64,000 nucleotides of DNA from Hyalella azteca (taxonomy: Eukaryota; Arthropoda; Malacostraca; Amphipoda; Hyalellidae): contig NW_025945902.1 of assembly GCF_000764305.2 (NCBI RefSeq), positions 140,042-204,041 on the forward strand, in the 5' to 3' direction. Position 1 is the stretch's first letter; each line of letters begins with the position of its first letter. Of the stretch, positions 1 to 13,300 are shown one piece after another. The notes under the pieces are model-generated. The model made no database searches. It was not told where the DNA came from and was given only the letters and a program-made list of their open reading frames with translations. Position numbers and translations under genes: made by a program.

Positions 1-56
1 ATTTTACGGGTATGTACAGGTAATAGTAGTTAATACGTAACTACAATAATAATTAC

Positions 57-194
57 CTGAGTGATGCGCCAGTGCTTGGAGGCTTTAGCGATGGGATCAG
101 TGACGTGTGTGCACGCCGCGCCGAAGAGCATCACCTTCACGGGCTCCTTGAACATCAGGTCGAAAAACGCCTTCGTCGCAATTGCCGTGTTGCA
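57..194 (-). CDS. GABA-B-R2: GABA-B receptor subunit 2, internal exon (downstream of the two seen)
   Basis: This internal exon encodes 46 codons of the extracellular Venus-flytrap (periplasmic-binding-protein-like) domain of a class C GPCR. GABA-B receptors are obligate R1/R2 heterodimers at the neuronal plasma membrane; R2 couples to Gi/o. Reading the minus strand, a long pyrimidine run ends in CAG at 197-195. The exon opens with CNTAIATKAFFDLMF and runs through VMLFGAACTHVTDPIAKA to KHWRITQ, then a CAG/GTAATT donor (GT at 56-55). The stretch VMLFGAACTHVTDPIAKASKHW is, from memory, essentially identical to insect GABA-B-R2, and human GABBR2 shares the weaker pattern CDNAKGLKAFYD. Both exon ends are phase 0, matching the exon at 10200-10334. 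Later exons (rest of the ligand domain, seven-helix region, coiled coil) lie beyond the window start. Identification is firm; R2 is favoured over R1 or R3 by the THVTDPIAKASKHW wording. Confidence 0.93.
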
Positions 195-2297
195 CTGAAA
201 AAAAAAGCCCATCATGATAAAGGGTTCCACCTCGATTGCTTCTTAAAACCAAAACCAACAAACAGGTTTTCATATTTTTGAAAACCATTGTCTTCTACTG
301 GATGTTCTACTGGAAAAAGCAGGTAAAAAACTCAGAACAAGCTATATAGAATAATTGTACTTATAAATACTTGTTGATTTTGAACTGCGCTGCTGCGGTA
401 ATTGTACGTTAAACCTTCATAAAACGTGCAAAATTTCAACTGAGTTTAATTGGGCAGTTTGAACTTTGAGTACCAGAATACCCATCAAGTATTTAATTTT
501 GCAACCGAATTTAATTGCCAACTGGACGACGTCGGTACACAGAACTCTCTTCATGAAGCACAAAACTTCGGACCCGGGGCTATAAAGAGCGCACTCTGGG
601 CCACGACCTAAGAAGTATTTCGGGTTCATGAATTTGAGTGGAACAATTTTAGGCGTCGTAAAGGCTAACCCAAAGCTTGAGACTTGGGGTCAGCTGACCT
701 TCTTATGTTCTGCCCTGAGAGACTTAGGGACGCCTGGTAAACATATCAGTGTACTAGTCGGATACTTAGGGTCCGGCTGACACACATCAACGTTCATGAG
801 CAGGACCAAGACTCTGCTGGTAAAGGCCATGGTTCAAGATGAAGCCCAAGTCCAAGCTTGTCAGAATAAGAGATTATCTGAGAGATTGGGTGCAGTGACT
901 GCAATCCGGACTAGTGTTGGATGTCCGCGGCTTAGATGGCAAATATGCAGTGGTGTTAGACTTGGCGCACACTTGCCCCAGGGCCTATACTTTCAAAAAA
1001 AGTTAAGACATCGTAAGTTCATCAACCAATCATTGACGGCCTTTCAAGCAAAATCCACCAATCATGGACAAGTAAATAGAGCGTAAGTACTTACGTTCAC
1101 TTAGCGATTTTTTGAAAGTATGGCCACAGGATAAGTTGCTGGTACTCCCATTGCATAAATCCTGCATGTTACTTACAGCATGCCTTCATTTGATCTGTTT
1201 TTATTTTCGATGGGAATGCTCATCGAATAATTTTGCCAAATGAAAACCAAAATATATTTTCATCATTTATATACATTCATAGAGCGATTTGTTCATTTAA
1301 TTATCACACGAAGAATGAAAAGGAGTTTTGAAAATATTTTCAAGATTTTGTTTCCATTGAACCTGCACAACTCACATTTATGGAGTTCCTGAAAGGAAGC
1401 ATTAGTCAAGAGTCAACGAAATTTCAAATATTTATACAAAATCTGGAACCATAAATTACAGAAAAGTGACGTTCGAGAATAGTTGGAAAATTGTAGGGTG
1501 AGAAACTGGTCCTCAAATAATTATTGTCGTAGCAGCAAGGTGTCCGACAGCCACTCCATTAGAGCAGGTAACCAAGCTGCCTCCTCCATCTCCTTACGGA
1601 AGAGAAAAATATCTTTATGGTGGCAGTTGATGGTGGCATAAAATCTATCTCCCAGATAGGATTGAAAAATTTCTCCTGAAGTCTTGAAATTGTTTGGCTT
1701 TTCCGAAGGCCATGCATGTTAGGAGTGAGAGAGACCGTCCTGTTTAGCGTCAGCCTTAGTCAGAAAGGAAAGTTTTTATAGTCCTAATGTGGCACCTGAC
1801 TTCTCAGCTCAAATTTGGGACATTTTTTTACCGCCCTGTTGCACGAATGATTAACAATATCACTAGGTTATCTCTCAGACTATTATGAACAAAGTATTTT
1901 TGGTGAATTATCATGGCGAATAAAATTCAATCACGCCCTTATGTTTCATCGTAATGATCGACAAGATTAAAATTTCAAGGCTCATTTTCATTTCTAAACT
2001 ACAATATACTCTTAGATGGACTCGTGAATCTAGTTACAAGAAGGTTGCTCTTCCTTTCCCCGACTTGAAACTCTTTTTCCCATTTTCACGCATTATAAAA
2101 AACTTGACTTGGCCCGAAATTCGAATTTCTACAGTTTAAAAAAATTTGGAAAATCATCTCCAAAATGACTGTTTAAAAATTAATGAAAAATCGGGACAGT
2201 AAATAGAAATGACAAATAAAAGTCTAGATAATCAAAATAAGTTAGAAATGGAGGAGTAAACCTATTAAAGTAGTTTTGTGTCGTTGAATTGCATTGC

Positions 2298-2690
2298 TAG
2301 ATGTAGCTCTAAACTTGTAGCTGTAGCTCTAAACTTGTAGCTGTAGCTCTAAACTTGTAGCTGTAGCTCTAAACTTGTGGTTGTAGCTCTAAACTTGTAG
2401 CTGTAACTCTATAAAACTTGTAGCTGTAGCTCAAAACTTGTATCTGCAGCTCTAAACTTGTAGCTGCAGCTGTAAACTTGTAGCTGTAACTCTATAAAAC
2501 TTGTAGCTGTAGCTCTAAACTTGTAGCTGTAGCTCTAAACTTGTAGCTGTTATAGATTTAAACCAGTATCTGTAGCTCTAAGCTCGTAGCTGTAGCTCAG
2601 AACTACTAGCTGTAGCTCTAAACTTGTAGCTGTAGCTCTATTCTTGTAGCTGTAGCTCTAAACTTGTTGCTGGAGTTCTAAATTTGTTAA
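2298..2690. repeat. 20-bp minisatellite in the GABA-B-R2 intron
   Basis: About 19 tandem copies of a 20-base unit, TAGCTGTAGCTCTAAACTTG. Some copies are variants carrying an ATAAAA insertion or TGTAACTC. The TAGCTGTAGCT part is itself a short repeat. It is non-coding and intronic, and likely variable in copy number. Confidence 0.95.
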
Positions 2691-4259
2691 AAAAGAGTCC
2701 ATCATTTACAGTGAAATTTTGCTCCCAAATCGGTATATTAAATCTGTGACTACACAATAACTTTATTTACATAGTGATAATGAGCATTTTCCGTTCAAAC
2801 TGAACTTAGCCATGGACGGCATTATCGCATCTTTTCTTAATTTGTGGACAGTGCCATAAACAGCCTGAGGAGGACAGCCACGACTAAAACGGCCAGCATC
2901 CATCGCTGGCCAGTCCATCGGTTGGATGCATTTTACCGCTCAAAATTGGCCTTGATGAGGCATGCCCGGCGCCCATAAAATTTGTGGCCCTGGCAGCCTG
3001 GTCCTGTAGGAAATTGAAGTCAATTATGACGCGGTACAGACACGGCGGGACATCCAGCTCACTCGGGTCAGCATTCGTCCTGTGGGTCCAGGTAGCCAAA
3101 AACACAGCATTTTTGAGCTTGAGATGAAAATACTTTATTACTCTAGCAAAAAAGTTACATTTAGAGCGGCTCTTGCTTCACTATCATCTGAGAAATTTTC
3201 AGAAATTCGTGAGCGACAATGAACACACATTGCCCTTCAGTCAACAGCGGAAAAATTTAACCGTGAACTAACGTTGAATTTTTTCAAATTATGTCTATAA
3301 GAAGTGGAATCTGGTGAAGTAAATCGCAATTTTATGACATAAAAGCGACAGCGGAAGCTATTCATTGTGATCTGAGGCACTATTAGTGCCATGAGAAGAC
3401 CTACGGCTAGAATTTAAGCCGTTTTTCTAACCAGCGTTGTTAAGTTAAGTCAAGAGGAAGTCACATCCACACAAAACTCCACGGACGTTGCCACCACAAA
3501 ACTTACGACCATCTCCTGTTACCAGCGCTGCTAATTATGCACTTCTCTGTGCAGCCGTGGCTATTGCGAGCTACAAATGGACCGTGAGGAAATCTTCACG
3601 GGGAATTACTTAAAAATTTATTTCAGTTTTGTTTTATCAGCATAAAATGACGCAGGATTATTAATTTCAAGGAGGATTTTCTTCGAAGATGCATGTTACG
3701 TACGTATATTCTTCCTTATATGATTTTCGAGATTTTCGTAATTTAGTTTAGTTCTGCTGACTGTTTGACTTAAACATATATTCAGCACTGATCTTTTTAG
3801 AATAAAAATATTTAGAGCTTATTTAGGCACATCTTCCAAAACTATTACCATTTCTAAAAGAATAAAGCTTGTTTCATATTGTTTTTAATCCAGATTATAA
3901 TATCATGTTTGAAATTGAGAAAACTTATAAAACATTAACAAAGTGAAAACTTTCAAACAATATATATAAAGAATAATATTCATTTATTATTATTATTGAT
4001 TTTTTCTTAACAATTTCTAATTAATTATTTTCCACTGAAAATAAAAATAAATAATCGGCAACGTTAGGAGGTTCAAGCTAAAAAAAATCAATAGAAAACC
4101 ATGATCACAAAGATGCTTCGTTATCTCTGTGACTTACCGTCAAAGACCTCCTTTAGAAACTGTCAGCTGAGAGTGGGCGGCAAGAAGCAAATTCCTCGTT
4201 CCGACCTTTGAGGCTGAGCTCGAGTCCAGAACTAAATGTAACAGAGATTCCTAGGGTCT

Positions 4260-4430
4260 ATGGAATCCGGAGTGTTGCAAGGAAATCCCATCAGAAAAGT
4301 GTTGAAGCGTGAACATTTAAAACCGCACAGATTTAAGATCCAGCTCCAGGCGGTTGTGACGGACGTTTTGAAGTGCGGGCAAAAATTTTGCGTAGGTTCG
4401 TCAACCTTTCCTTGCATTGAATGCTTGTCA
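4260..4430 (+). pseudogene. Possible IS630/Tc1-mariner or DUF4817-type transposase remnant
   Basis: A short plus-strand frame in the GABA-B-R2 intron reads IRKVLKREHLKPHRFKIQL followed by QAVVTDVLKCGQKFC. Many insect and spider transposase-derived proteins carry a pattern of this type after the helix-turn-helix: a VLKxxHLKPYxxQLLQAL-like stretch followed some 10-12 residues later by FC. No catalytic DDE region follows in any frame I could read, and no terminal repeats are evident, so at most this is a fragment. Chance resemblance is possible over 40 residues. Confidence 0.28.
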
Positions 4431-7400
4431 GCATGTGATAATTTACCGTGATACTAAATGAAAATTCCCAGTATATTAGTCGCTCACTCATAAATTTCAC
4501 CTGCACCGTACTTTTAATCTTCAGAAATATTTAGGCCCGCGAAATATTCAGGCGTCCGCGAGCTTGCTGAGAGACAGCAATAGTTTCCAATAAATTAAAC
4601 TCCTGGAGTGAAGTGGCAGTTGCGGTGTAATTGAGTGTCGAGATGCCCGTCGTTGTCCCAGGACTTCGTGATCTAGAGTGGCTGCAACTTGCATCTCAGC
4701 GCTCACATCAAAGGCGTGCAATCATGAATAGGACCTCTAATGAACTATATTAAATGACGCATGAGGAACGAAGAAAGCAACAGAAATGAAAGTGAAACGA
4801 AATATCAAACATAGGTAATTAATCAGGAATTCTATGAAGTTTTCACTCGACTTCTCCTGCAACAATGTTTTAATTAGGCGTCTCGTCTTATAAGCATTTA
4901 TAGTTATCAGACGTCATTGCGATATCAGCGTATTATCATACTAGCATCTTTTAGAACGCGTTCCATCCTTAACACGGAAAAGAACCGAAGCACGGTTCTT
5001 GTGATACACGTCCTGTAATATTCCTACGGGACGATAGATGATGGAGCGAGCTCGAGAGCCGCAATTCCTCCATTATTTCCGGAGAATTTCACAGCTCCTT
5101 TTGCTTTGCTCGAGGGAACGCACTCTTTATTTGTGCCTGGGGCCGATCGACCCGACGAAGAATTGCGAGCTCCAAGAATTAATGCCTACAAAAAGTTCCA
5201 GATCTCGATCTGTCTCTGCGCTGCCAGAGAAAGTGGAAAAGTTTCACTCATTTTATTAGTCATTGTTTGCGATATATCAGGAGCTATCTCTAGCAATCAA
5301 TGTTTCACAATATAGTAGATAAAAATAGATGACTGCCGAAATAATGCTAATTTTTCATGTTGGTGTAGTACATGAAATATAGTACAAGGGCTCAAAAAAA
5401 TTAAGTCACTATATGCATTTTGAGATCTGATGTGCTTCTGATTGTTTATAGCTTATGAATGGCAGTTAAGGGTTGGGTTATTTCTTAGAGGTTTGGTCTT
5501 CCACCTAAAGGAATGGGTGTTACTTTGACAGAATGGCAATGCACTTCGTTCCTCTGTGTTTGTCATCCTGATCATCATCCTGATCACAGTTTGGCCGCGC
5601 TAAACAGTTTTTATCAGTGCTACGTCCGCTCTCTAATTAAAAGAATAATGCTTCTTTTGACTTCATTCTTTTTTTATTCCAGAGTATAATATGATGTGTG
5701 CGACTAAAAAACTAGAATAATACGACCAATTCATTTTTCTCAGTGTCTGATCTGACTCTTGAATAATAGAAGAATACATTTTAACAAATTATGAGTAGAT
5801 TAGAGCAACAGCGATGTTACCTGCATCGCTGGTTTCACAGAAATTTAAATCTTAGGTTTAAATTCGCCAAAATATGAAAAAAATATGCCTACACACCTAG
5901 AGATCCTGGGATTAGTTAAATCTAATAATAATTAGAAGAAAAGCTAAACAATGCCAGAAAACTAAAACACATAATTATTTTGCTTCCGGGAATCGAACCC
6001 AAGACTCACTGCTTCAATTTCGGAGTTTGAAAAACCGAAACCGGATGGTGCATTGAAGCCCAGACTAGATGAGCATAGGAGAAGAATTTGACATCATGTC
6101 ATTTTTTTTGACGCTCGAACGGATTTTCCTGATGAAAAGCTTGAAAGTCTTGGCGAAAAGGTTAAACTGGATTAAACTATGCCCATTGAAACGTTGTGTT
6201 GTGTTGCTGATACTGTCACATCAATTGAAACTGTTACCGTTGGCTGCATTTCAAACATTTAGACAACCTGTTTCCAAGTCGCAGGTGCAATTTTTATTCT
6301 TGATGACATAAAAAGCACCGGCTGAACTTTATGTATCTTCTACTCCACGCGTGAAATTTTTAAAGGTTTGTGAAAATTATTTACTTCAAAAATATTTTGA
6401 GCTTCTTATGTGTTTTTACATTGCTCCATGATTTTATCAATTTTGCGATAACGACATTGGCTTTTTCCCGCTTGAGAATATATACTCATCATTACAATAT
6501 CTTTTCGAGTTTTCACAGCTTCGAAAATTCTCCAAAAAATCAAACTATATGAGAATTCGCTCTTTCGACTCACCAATACCCAAAATTACATGCAATGTCT
6601 ATGCAGGTCAGTGTAACAGAACTCGTTAGCAGCAGCATAATCTGTACAATTATATAGAATGGTTCAGTCATCTACTTGAAAGTGCAGCATTATAAGCAAA
6701 GACACTTTTATCGATGGATCAGGACACTTTTATCTACGGACCAGGACACTTTCCTCTTAGAATGATACACATTTGTTATATGAATGAGAATATTTTAATA
6801 ATTTTGCAAATCGCCGAGGAGCGGCAGGATGATATCCGACACGCAACTTTCACAGAATTGCTCTTTTTACCTGACCGGGATGCAGTCAACTGCTTCCCGG
6901 TATTCATACAGCAGGCAACTTAATTATATCCGTTTTACCGTAAAATACTTTTCAGTTTAAGTAAACTGTTCAGCGGTCGAATTGAAATGACAATTAATTT
7001 ATGGCATCAAAAATCTTGTTTAACTACTTATTATAAATAAATATTTATTCTAAAATTTAAAGTTCGTTCATCGCGACATCGTTTTCATTAATAAAAAACG
7101 ATATTGAATGCGAGTTGCATTAGAAAAATTATTTATTAGAATTTATCCTACTTTGTTTAATAGATAATAATCGCGTAATGGCCATATCAAATTTGTTTAT
7201 GAGCGCAATTTCTATCCTTGAAATTACGGTATTGATAAAAAATGGCCAGTCGCTCACGCCGCTAAACGGTTGATAAATAAAAAAAAAAACTCGTCTGGGT
7301 TTGCTTGGTCAGATTGGTTCGATCCGGCAGTGTGACGTGCGTGGCCCCGCTGACTTTCTTCTATCGGTGACGTCGAAGAAAAGGTCAGGTGACATCATTA

Positions 7401-7825
7401 TTGACGTCTGTATTATACGAGTATACCAGATTTCGTTCTTGGTTTTGTTATTGAGAACATAATCAATTATGTTATAAATTGATAACATGTTATCAATTTA
7501 AAAGCGTTACAATGAGAAAACATTCATTGAAGAAGAAGAGAGGCAATTATACCTTGCCAACTTGCAGGTGAAAAATTTCAAATTTTTGTCAATCGACGGC
7601 CATTGAATGAGCATCGATATGCCTCGGTGGCTTATAACTAAAACGGAATTGTCAAGACTGAGAGCAGCGACCAACAGTGAGCATCGCCCAGCCTTCCCAA
7701 ACTTCTCAAACATTTTTAAACCTTTTAGTGGGCAACCTTCTATAATGATAACTTGGAATTTACGCCCAAACAGCTCACCACGTTCCCCCTGCTAGTGTTT
7801 GATGCAACTTATCATGCCGTACAAT

Positions 7826-7915
7826 AATAATAATAATAATTATTAGATGGAATGATATTATTATTCATTATTATTAATTAATTATTAATTATCATTATAA
7901 TTTAATCAATAATAA
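7826..7915. repeat. (AAT)n microsatellite and AT-rich tract
   Basis: AATAATAATAATAATAATTATT followed by palindromic ATTATTAATTAATTATTAATT sequence. Simple low-complexity DNA inside the GABA-B-R2 intron. Confidence 0.85.
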
Positions 7916-8800
7916 CCTGTCCATCGTTCCATGCATAGCATCATCTTTCCCCACCCTCCTATCATGCTCAAGGATTTATATAGGAGCATTTAAAGGAAAG
8001 TTGTGGCTCAGGTCTTGAAATTGTCGCACCTGTAACATTCTTGCAAATTACTGGAGAAGCCAATTCTATTCATTTAATGTCCGTAACTTGACAATAATTA
8101 TTAATCTGAAATAAAGTAGCAGTAGTGGCCGCACTTGAAACATTTTTCAATTACGATTTACAGCTTGCAAAGTTTGAAAATGCCTACGGGTAAATAAATA
8201 TCGGAATTGGTCATAGTTTCTTGAACTACCCTATGAAACTTTAATTTCTCACATTTCAATGTAAGCCAAATGCCTAAACTGGGCACGCTTTTACAAATCA
8301 TTTTTTATTGCGACTTTTTTATAAACTCTTACAAGTGCAAAGGTTCATTCCCAGCAAATTTAAAGTAATATATAGTCTTGAAATGTCACGAATTGCCTTA
8401 CTTTAAACTAATTGTCTCGAATTGCAATACCCTCTGTGGGATTATTTTATACCCAATAATTCAAAACTCAACTTTCGTCAAATAAAGTTATTGCTTTTGA
8501 CAATAAATTGCAATTCAACAGTGTTTGTCTTCAGTTAACGGGTATCTGCCAGTTCTATCAGGGTTCCTGATAGTATTTTTTATTGTTCCAGCGTTTTATT
8601 GAACTTAAAATGACAGTTAAAGGTTGTGTAGATGAGAGAGATAGAAATGGCATATGTTATTTTGATGTCTATAGACAGAATTTTATATATACAAGGAGCG
8701 TGGCCTCCTATATAGCAGTTGTCCATATGACCCAAGCGACCGCAGCGGCAGCGACGTGAGCCATCCAGGCACGATTTGCATGATGTCCATACCGATCTGG

Positions 8801-9100
8801 AGGGCCAAGGGTTGACAGCTCCGCTGATTTATTGTACAACCCTTACGAGCATTGTGGCAACAGAAAAGTTTTTTCCAGGCATCCTAGTATTAGTTTGTTA
8901 GGGCCAAGGGTTGACAGCTCCGCTTGATTTTTATTGTACAACCTTTACGAGCATTGTGGAAGCAGAAAAGTTTTTTCCAGGCATCATAGTATTAGTTTGC
9001 TAGGGCCAAGGGTTGATAGCTCCGCTGATTTATTGTACAACCCTTACGAACATTGTGGAAACAGAAAAGTTTTTTCCAGGCATCATAGTATTAGTTTGTT
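8801..9100. repeat. Three tandem copies of a ~100-bp unit
   Basis: Units start at 8801, 8900 and 9002, each beginning AGGGCCAAGGGTTGACAGCT and ending in CAGGCATC(C/A)TAGTATTAGTTTG. They differ by a few substitutions and 1-3 bp indels, which suggests a fairly recent tandem duplication. An open frame through the units (8934-9119) follows the repeat and is not thought to be coding. Confidence 0.93.
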
Positions 9101-10199
9101 TGTGACCATCAAAAAATGAAGGGGTTCCACTTGGTAGCTGAATAAATGCGCTTTTCTATTGACTAAAGTAGATAATTAAGTAATGTCCAAGTGGTTATTA
9201 ATGGACTGGTCGTTCTGCATATCGTTTTGTCGTGCAATTTAATTATAAAGAAATGGGCGATGATCAACAAAGCGCGATTACACTTGCATGAATTACGATC
9301 AATTAAGTAATTATTCGGAGGTGAAGCTACATACTGATGCATTTCCTACATTCGTTGACTTGATCAAAATCCTGATTTCATTTAAAAGCGTATTGGAATA
9401 ACCCTTCGTTGTTACTCGCAACATCGTGAGAATCGATAGAAATAAAGACAAGGCCGTCCTCTGCTAACAGAACGTGAACTATCGAAGCGAAGGGATCAAC
9501 GAGCTCTCAAAGTGTAGTGGCATCTGGCCTACACTGAAATTTACCGTACCATTCGCCGGGTATTGAACTCGTTAGTCTGGACGTGTTAACGAATTTGACC
9601 GTTTTGTTAAATTCTCTGACGGAAATGACATCGCAAAAAGCAATTGTTGAAAACACAAAGGACATGTTCACCTCACTCTGGATTTCTGGTCAAATGCTAC
9701 TATCTTTTTATGCGAAGATAATGAATTACAGACAGCGAGCGATGCAAACTTTACGGCGTCATCCAATTAGACGGTCTAGGGCTCGGTTGCCTTGTTAGGG
9801 TCGTGTAGTATTAAATTGATGGAACTATTATTTTAAACGAATCTTGTGGCTTGGAGAATGTCTAATTTTATTCTGTTCAATTTCTAGTGAGGACGCGACT
9901 TCAGACAGCTCCGGGAGCCATCTGTTTGTAAGACTGATCTCCTAGCTGTCCATCTTTTGTAGTATTGCTAGCAACTGACACCTGCTCACAGTGCTCGATC
10001 AGCCATCTACACGCGGAGCGAACACTACACGTGGATACAATAGAACGTCTTGCTCTATAGCAAGCAGCTAGGACAGAGCACAGGTAAATTGTTTACATAC
10101 ATTAAAACAAATAATACTAGTCTTCTAGCTCAAGGGACACAGTATGAATTCTCTTTTTAATTTTTTGCAAGAAATACTAGTTCCTTTAAAAATTCTCAC

Positions 10200-10334
10200 C
10201 TCTGTATCATTCCACACCACATGGAGTTTGTAGTTCCTGAGGATGGTTGGGTGATCGTTAACGTGCTTCACGCCCAGATCGAGAGCCGGCATCACTCCGC
10301 GCCCCAAATCGGACTTCTCTGTCCCGGGTTCCAT
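10200..10334 (-). CDS. GABA-B-R2: GABA-B receptor subunit 2, internal exon (upstream of the two seen)
   Basis: This exon has 45 codons, phase 0 at both ends. On the minus strand a TTTTGCAG acceptor (AG at 10336-10335) is followed by MEPGTEKSDLGRGVMPALDLG, then HVNDHPTILRNYKLHVVWNDTE, and a GAG/GTGAGA donor (GT at 10199-10198). GRGVMP plus the WNDTE ending match the first strand-helix of the GABA-B Venus-flytrap domain (human GABBR2 GRGVLPAVELAIEQ and YDTEC). The conserved cysteine after WNDTE is the first codon of the exon at 57-194, so the join reads WNDTE-CNTA, as expected. The ATG at the exon start is in frame but is probably not the initiator: no signal peptide follows, and the family's usual segment before this (VYIAGFFPY-type) is missing and must come from an upstream exon. 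The open plus-strand frame across 10221-10643 is an antisense shadow. Confidence 0.93.
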
Positions 10335-13300
10335 CTGCAAAAGAAGATTAACAATTCATCACAATTGCTACCATTTTTTTCAGTAAGATTATCTTCGTGC
10401 CACCGAAAAGTGCATTATCAACCAGGAACCATGAATGGTCTACAACCGAGAAGTGCATTATATGTATATCCACCGGAATCCACGAATGGTCCACATTCAT
10501 ATCGACAAAGGATCAATACGGATGAGCTGTTCATTGCTGTTCGAATGAAGGAATTATTCTGCCTGAATGTGGGGCAAAACCATTATCTCCGCACGGCGGC
10601 GGGACTGTCGGATTTGTGTCTAGTTTTAGTGACGCGCTTGTGAAGAGCTTCGAGCTAGGGTTGCCAGTTGGCCTAAAAAAGGCCAAGTTTACGGACAAAA
10701 AAATGCCTATTTTCCAATTTTAAATAGTAAATTTACAGGTTCCGTTGCAAAAATTCAATTTTCCTTATTATTTATACTTTTCAAAATTCAATAGGGAAGT
10801 GCCGTATCGCCATCTTAATTTCTTGCCGACCAACGCAATTGAAAAAAAAAAATAAATCGTGGAATTCGTTCGAAACAAGACCGTCTGGCTGCCCTGCTTC
10901 CAGCCTTGGCTCATATTTTTTTACTGTGTATCCTTCAGTTGCAGGACTACGCAGCCCGACTTCATATGATAACAGTGAATAAAATATCTACCCAAGAGCT
11001 GCCTCGAAAATTATATTTGTTTCTAAAATTAGTGTTCTTTGCTACGCGCAAACCTGCGTACTGCCTGGGTTTGAAGCCGTTCTCTATACAGGTTTACTCG
11101 TCTCGCCAAAGCCAAAAAATTTCCGGACGATGAAGCTAAAGTCGTTCAAGTTGAAAGGATCGTGGTTTTGCATGTAGGTGTCAACGCTTCAAGAATATTT
11201 TCTATATTCTACCGCAAAAATAATCTTATCGGGAGGACCGGAGATAATGCAAAGTCGATGCAGGGCTCGTCCATGCATATGTTGCTGAACTTAAGGACAC
11301 AGGATCAGGATTCCTGGCAGGACATTCAATAATGCAAAGTGAAACCCAATGTACCCATAAAAACATGGAATAAATGAAGGCGAACATAAAAAAATCTCTT
11401 ATACATTCTCTCAAGAACTTTCGATGCCACACTTTTTATACGAGCGAATACAAAAATACAATTCATCTTACAGCGTTTACTTTTCATGCTTGAATAATGA
11501 TGGCACGCTTGAATGAAAAATAGATGGCGTTTCAATTGATGCAGTCGCTCAATAGCGACTCCTTCAATGGCAAATGCCATCAATTTTTGGAATGCTAAAA
11601 ACTCTGCGGAATTTTTTGGAATGCGATTCATTCTCAATAGGAGTCGCTTCAATAGCAAAGTGATTATAATAATCCCAGGCAGGCTGGCACCCAAACGTGT
11701 GTATCCTTTCTTATTCATGAAGGAAAATCCCCTTCAACGAAATTTTCCAGCAAATAACTCAACACATTCGTAGTTGCATGCACGCAGAGGAACAGACTTG
11801 TATTCTAGCGGCTTGTTTTGTAGCCGAGTGACGATTTTCCTGTGCAGAGTATGGACGAAGGCGTATGTCTCGTCTCGATGTTATTATTCGTGACGGCTCT
11901 GTTTGTCTTCTTGCCGTCTTTGTTATTTAAATAAAGGCAATCGCGTGCCTGTTACCAAACAGAAGAGCTTTCAGTTGCGCCAAGACGGCAAGCCAGCCAA
12001 GAGGTTCTAATGGAAACTGAATCTCAACTTTTTGGCACACTACGTGAAATAACTCACTTTTACAGCAATATTTTCCAATGCCTGTTTGATATCGTTGTTT
12101 GCTTGAATTGAATTTTGGATTTTTCGCTCGTGTAGAATTCGTAGAACGAAGCAGTGGCAGGTACACTTTATTTGTCCATCAGTAACGAGCTCGGAACAAA
12201 GAAAAGCCCAAATTCTAATTTCAAGAAACGTGCTACTTTTAAATTCCTGCTGAGGTTTTGCTATATTTAGTTAAATTTAGTCAATAATTTTAGTAAATTT
12301 AAGTCATTTTAAAAACGTATTGGGATTAGGTTATTCTTTATCGAATTGAAAACGGATGCAGCAACGAAGCCTTCGTAAAAATTGTTTATCTAGTCTGCGG
12401 ATAATAGTCACGAACAGCCCGGAGATTGAATTCCGATGCGATGTACGCTTTTCCAGGGTTAAAACAAAGCCGATAAACAGGGTTTAAAAGAAGTGACTGA
12501 AAGCCAAAGGTAGTTTTGAAAAAAAATTTTTACATCATCAGTCACAGTCTATTTTCACTACATTCATCAGGTCAATCGATTTAGTCCTTCGATTGGGCTC
12601 TTCATCTGCTCCTGCGATATCACTATGCCTCTTGGTTCTCCATCAGGCGCTATTGCGATGTAACTAATTAAGCTTCATTACCACCCAGTTGAGAAGCATA
12701 TTTGTTTCGAAAAAGTTTAATGAACTTCAATTCTTCCTCATCCGAGATCTTCGAGGAATATTTGATCAGTGCTATGAGATGAGAGCAGACCAAATAGCGA
12801 AACTTCCTTCGCCAGCACATCGGTTTTGTTTTATAAATTTATAAAAAATATTAATTAACATTTCCACGGGGAATCACCCAATTTTAGACTTGTGATTGCG
12901 AATAAAAATTGAAACTGCTCATACTCGGGTAAAAATTTCTTACTGGCACAGTTATTTACTTCCATTGGATTCGTGGGAGTTTTATTTGTATGCTATTTCG
13001 TCGAGAGATCAAATATGGAGGGATACGTGTGTTCATAGTTGGATACTGCGATCGAGGGTAAAATTTGAGCGTTCCGAATTTGACCTCTAGACAAAAGTTT
13101 GAGGAAAGAGACTAGAAAAATTCGGAGACAATAAAAACATGAATCAAATCATGGCTGAAATTATATTTTCTTTAATTAAAAGTCGCAAGACGGTACATAT
13201 GCTAAAGCCCCAAGAATTCGCTCTATGCTGCCGAATTCCGATAGCGATTCTTCTTGACGGATAGTGAAGAAGAAAGGGAACCGCCAACCTGTTCACGCGC

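Larger units (their letters stand above)
195..10199 (-). other. GABA-B-R2: Intron of GABA-B-R2 (about 10.0 kb)
   Basis: The intron is bounded by GTGAGA at the 10.2-kb exon and a long T-run plus CAG at the 194 exon, phase 0. It is AT-rich and mostly featureless. Inside it are a 20-bp minisatellite (2298-2690), a transposase-like remnant on the plus strand (about 4260-4430), an (AAT)n tract near 7826-7850, and three tandem 100-bp units (8801-9100). A GC-richer block at 2880-3105 is open on the minus strand for 73 codons but has no recognisable motif. I saw no other receptor exon inside it. Confidence 0.85.

Noticed and set aside
5960..6045. tRNA-like B-box (GGGTTCGATTCCCGG on the minus strand)
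   Set aside because: No matching D-arm, anticodon stem or acceptor stem could be drawn. At best a tRNA-derived SINE scrap.
10221..10643. 140-codon plus-strand frame
   Set aside because: It overlaps the GABA-B-R2 exon in antisense and continues through a local duplication. The minus-strand reading has clear homology and splice sites.
11326..11718. 130-codon minus-strand frame
   Set aside because: AT-driven Ile/Leu/Phe/Lys-rich composition and no recognisable family.
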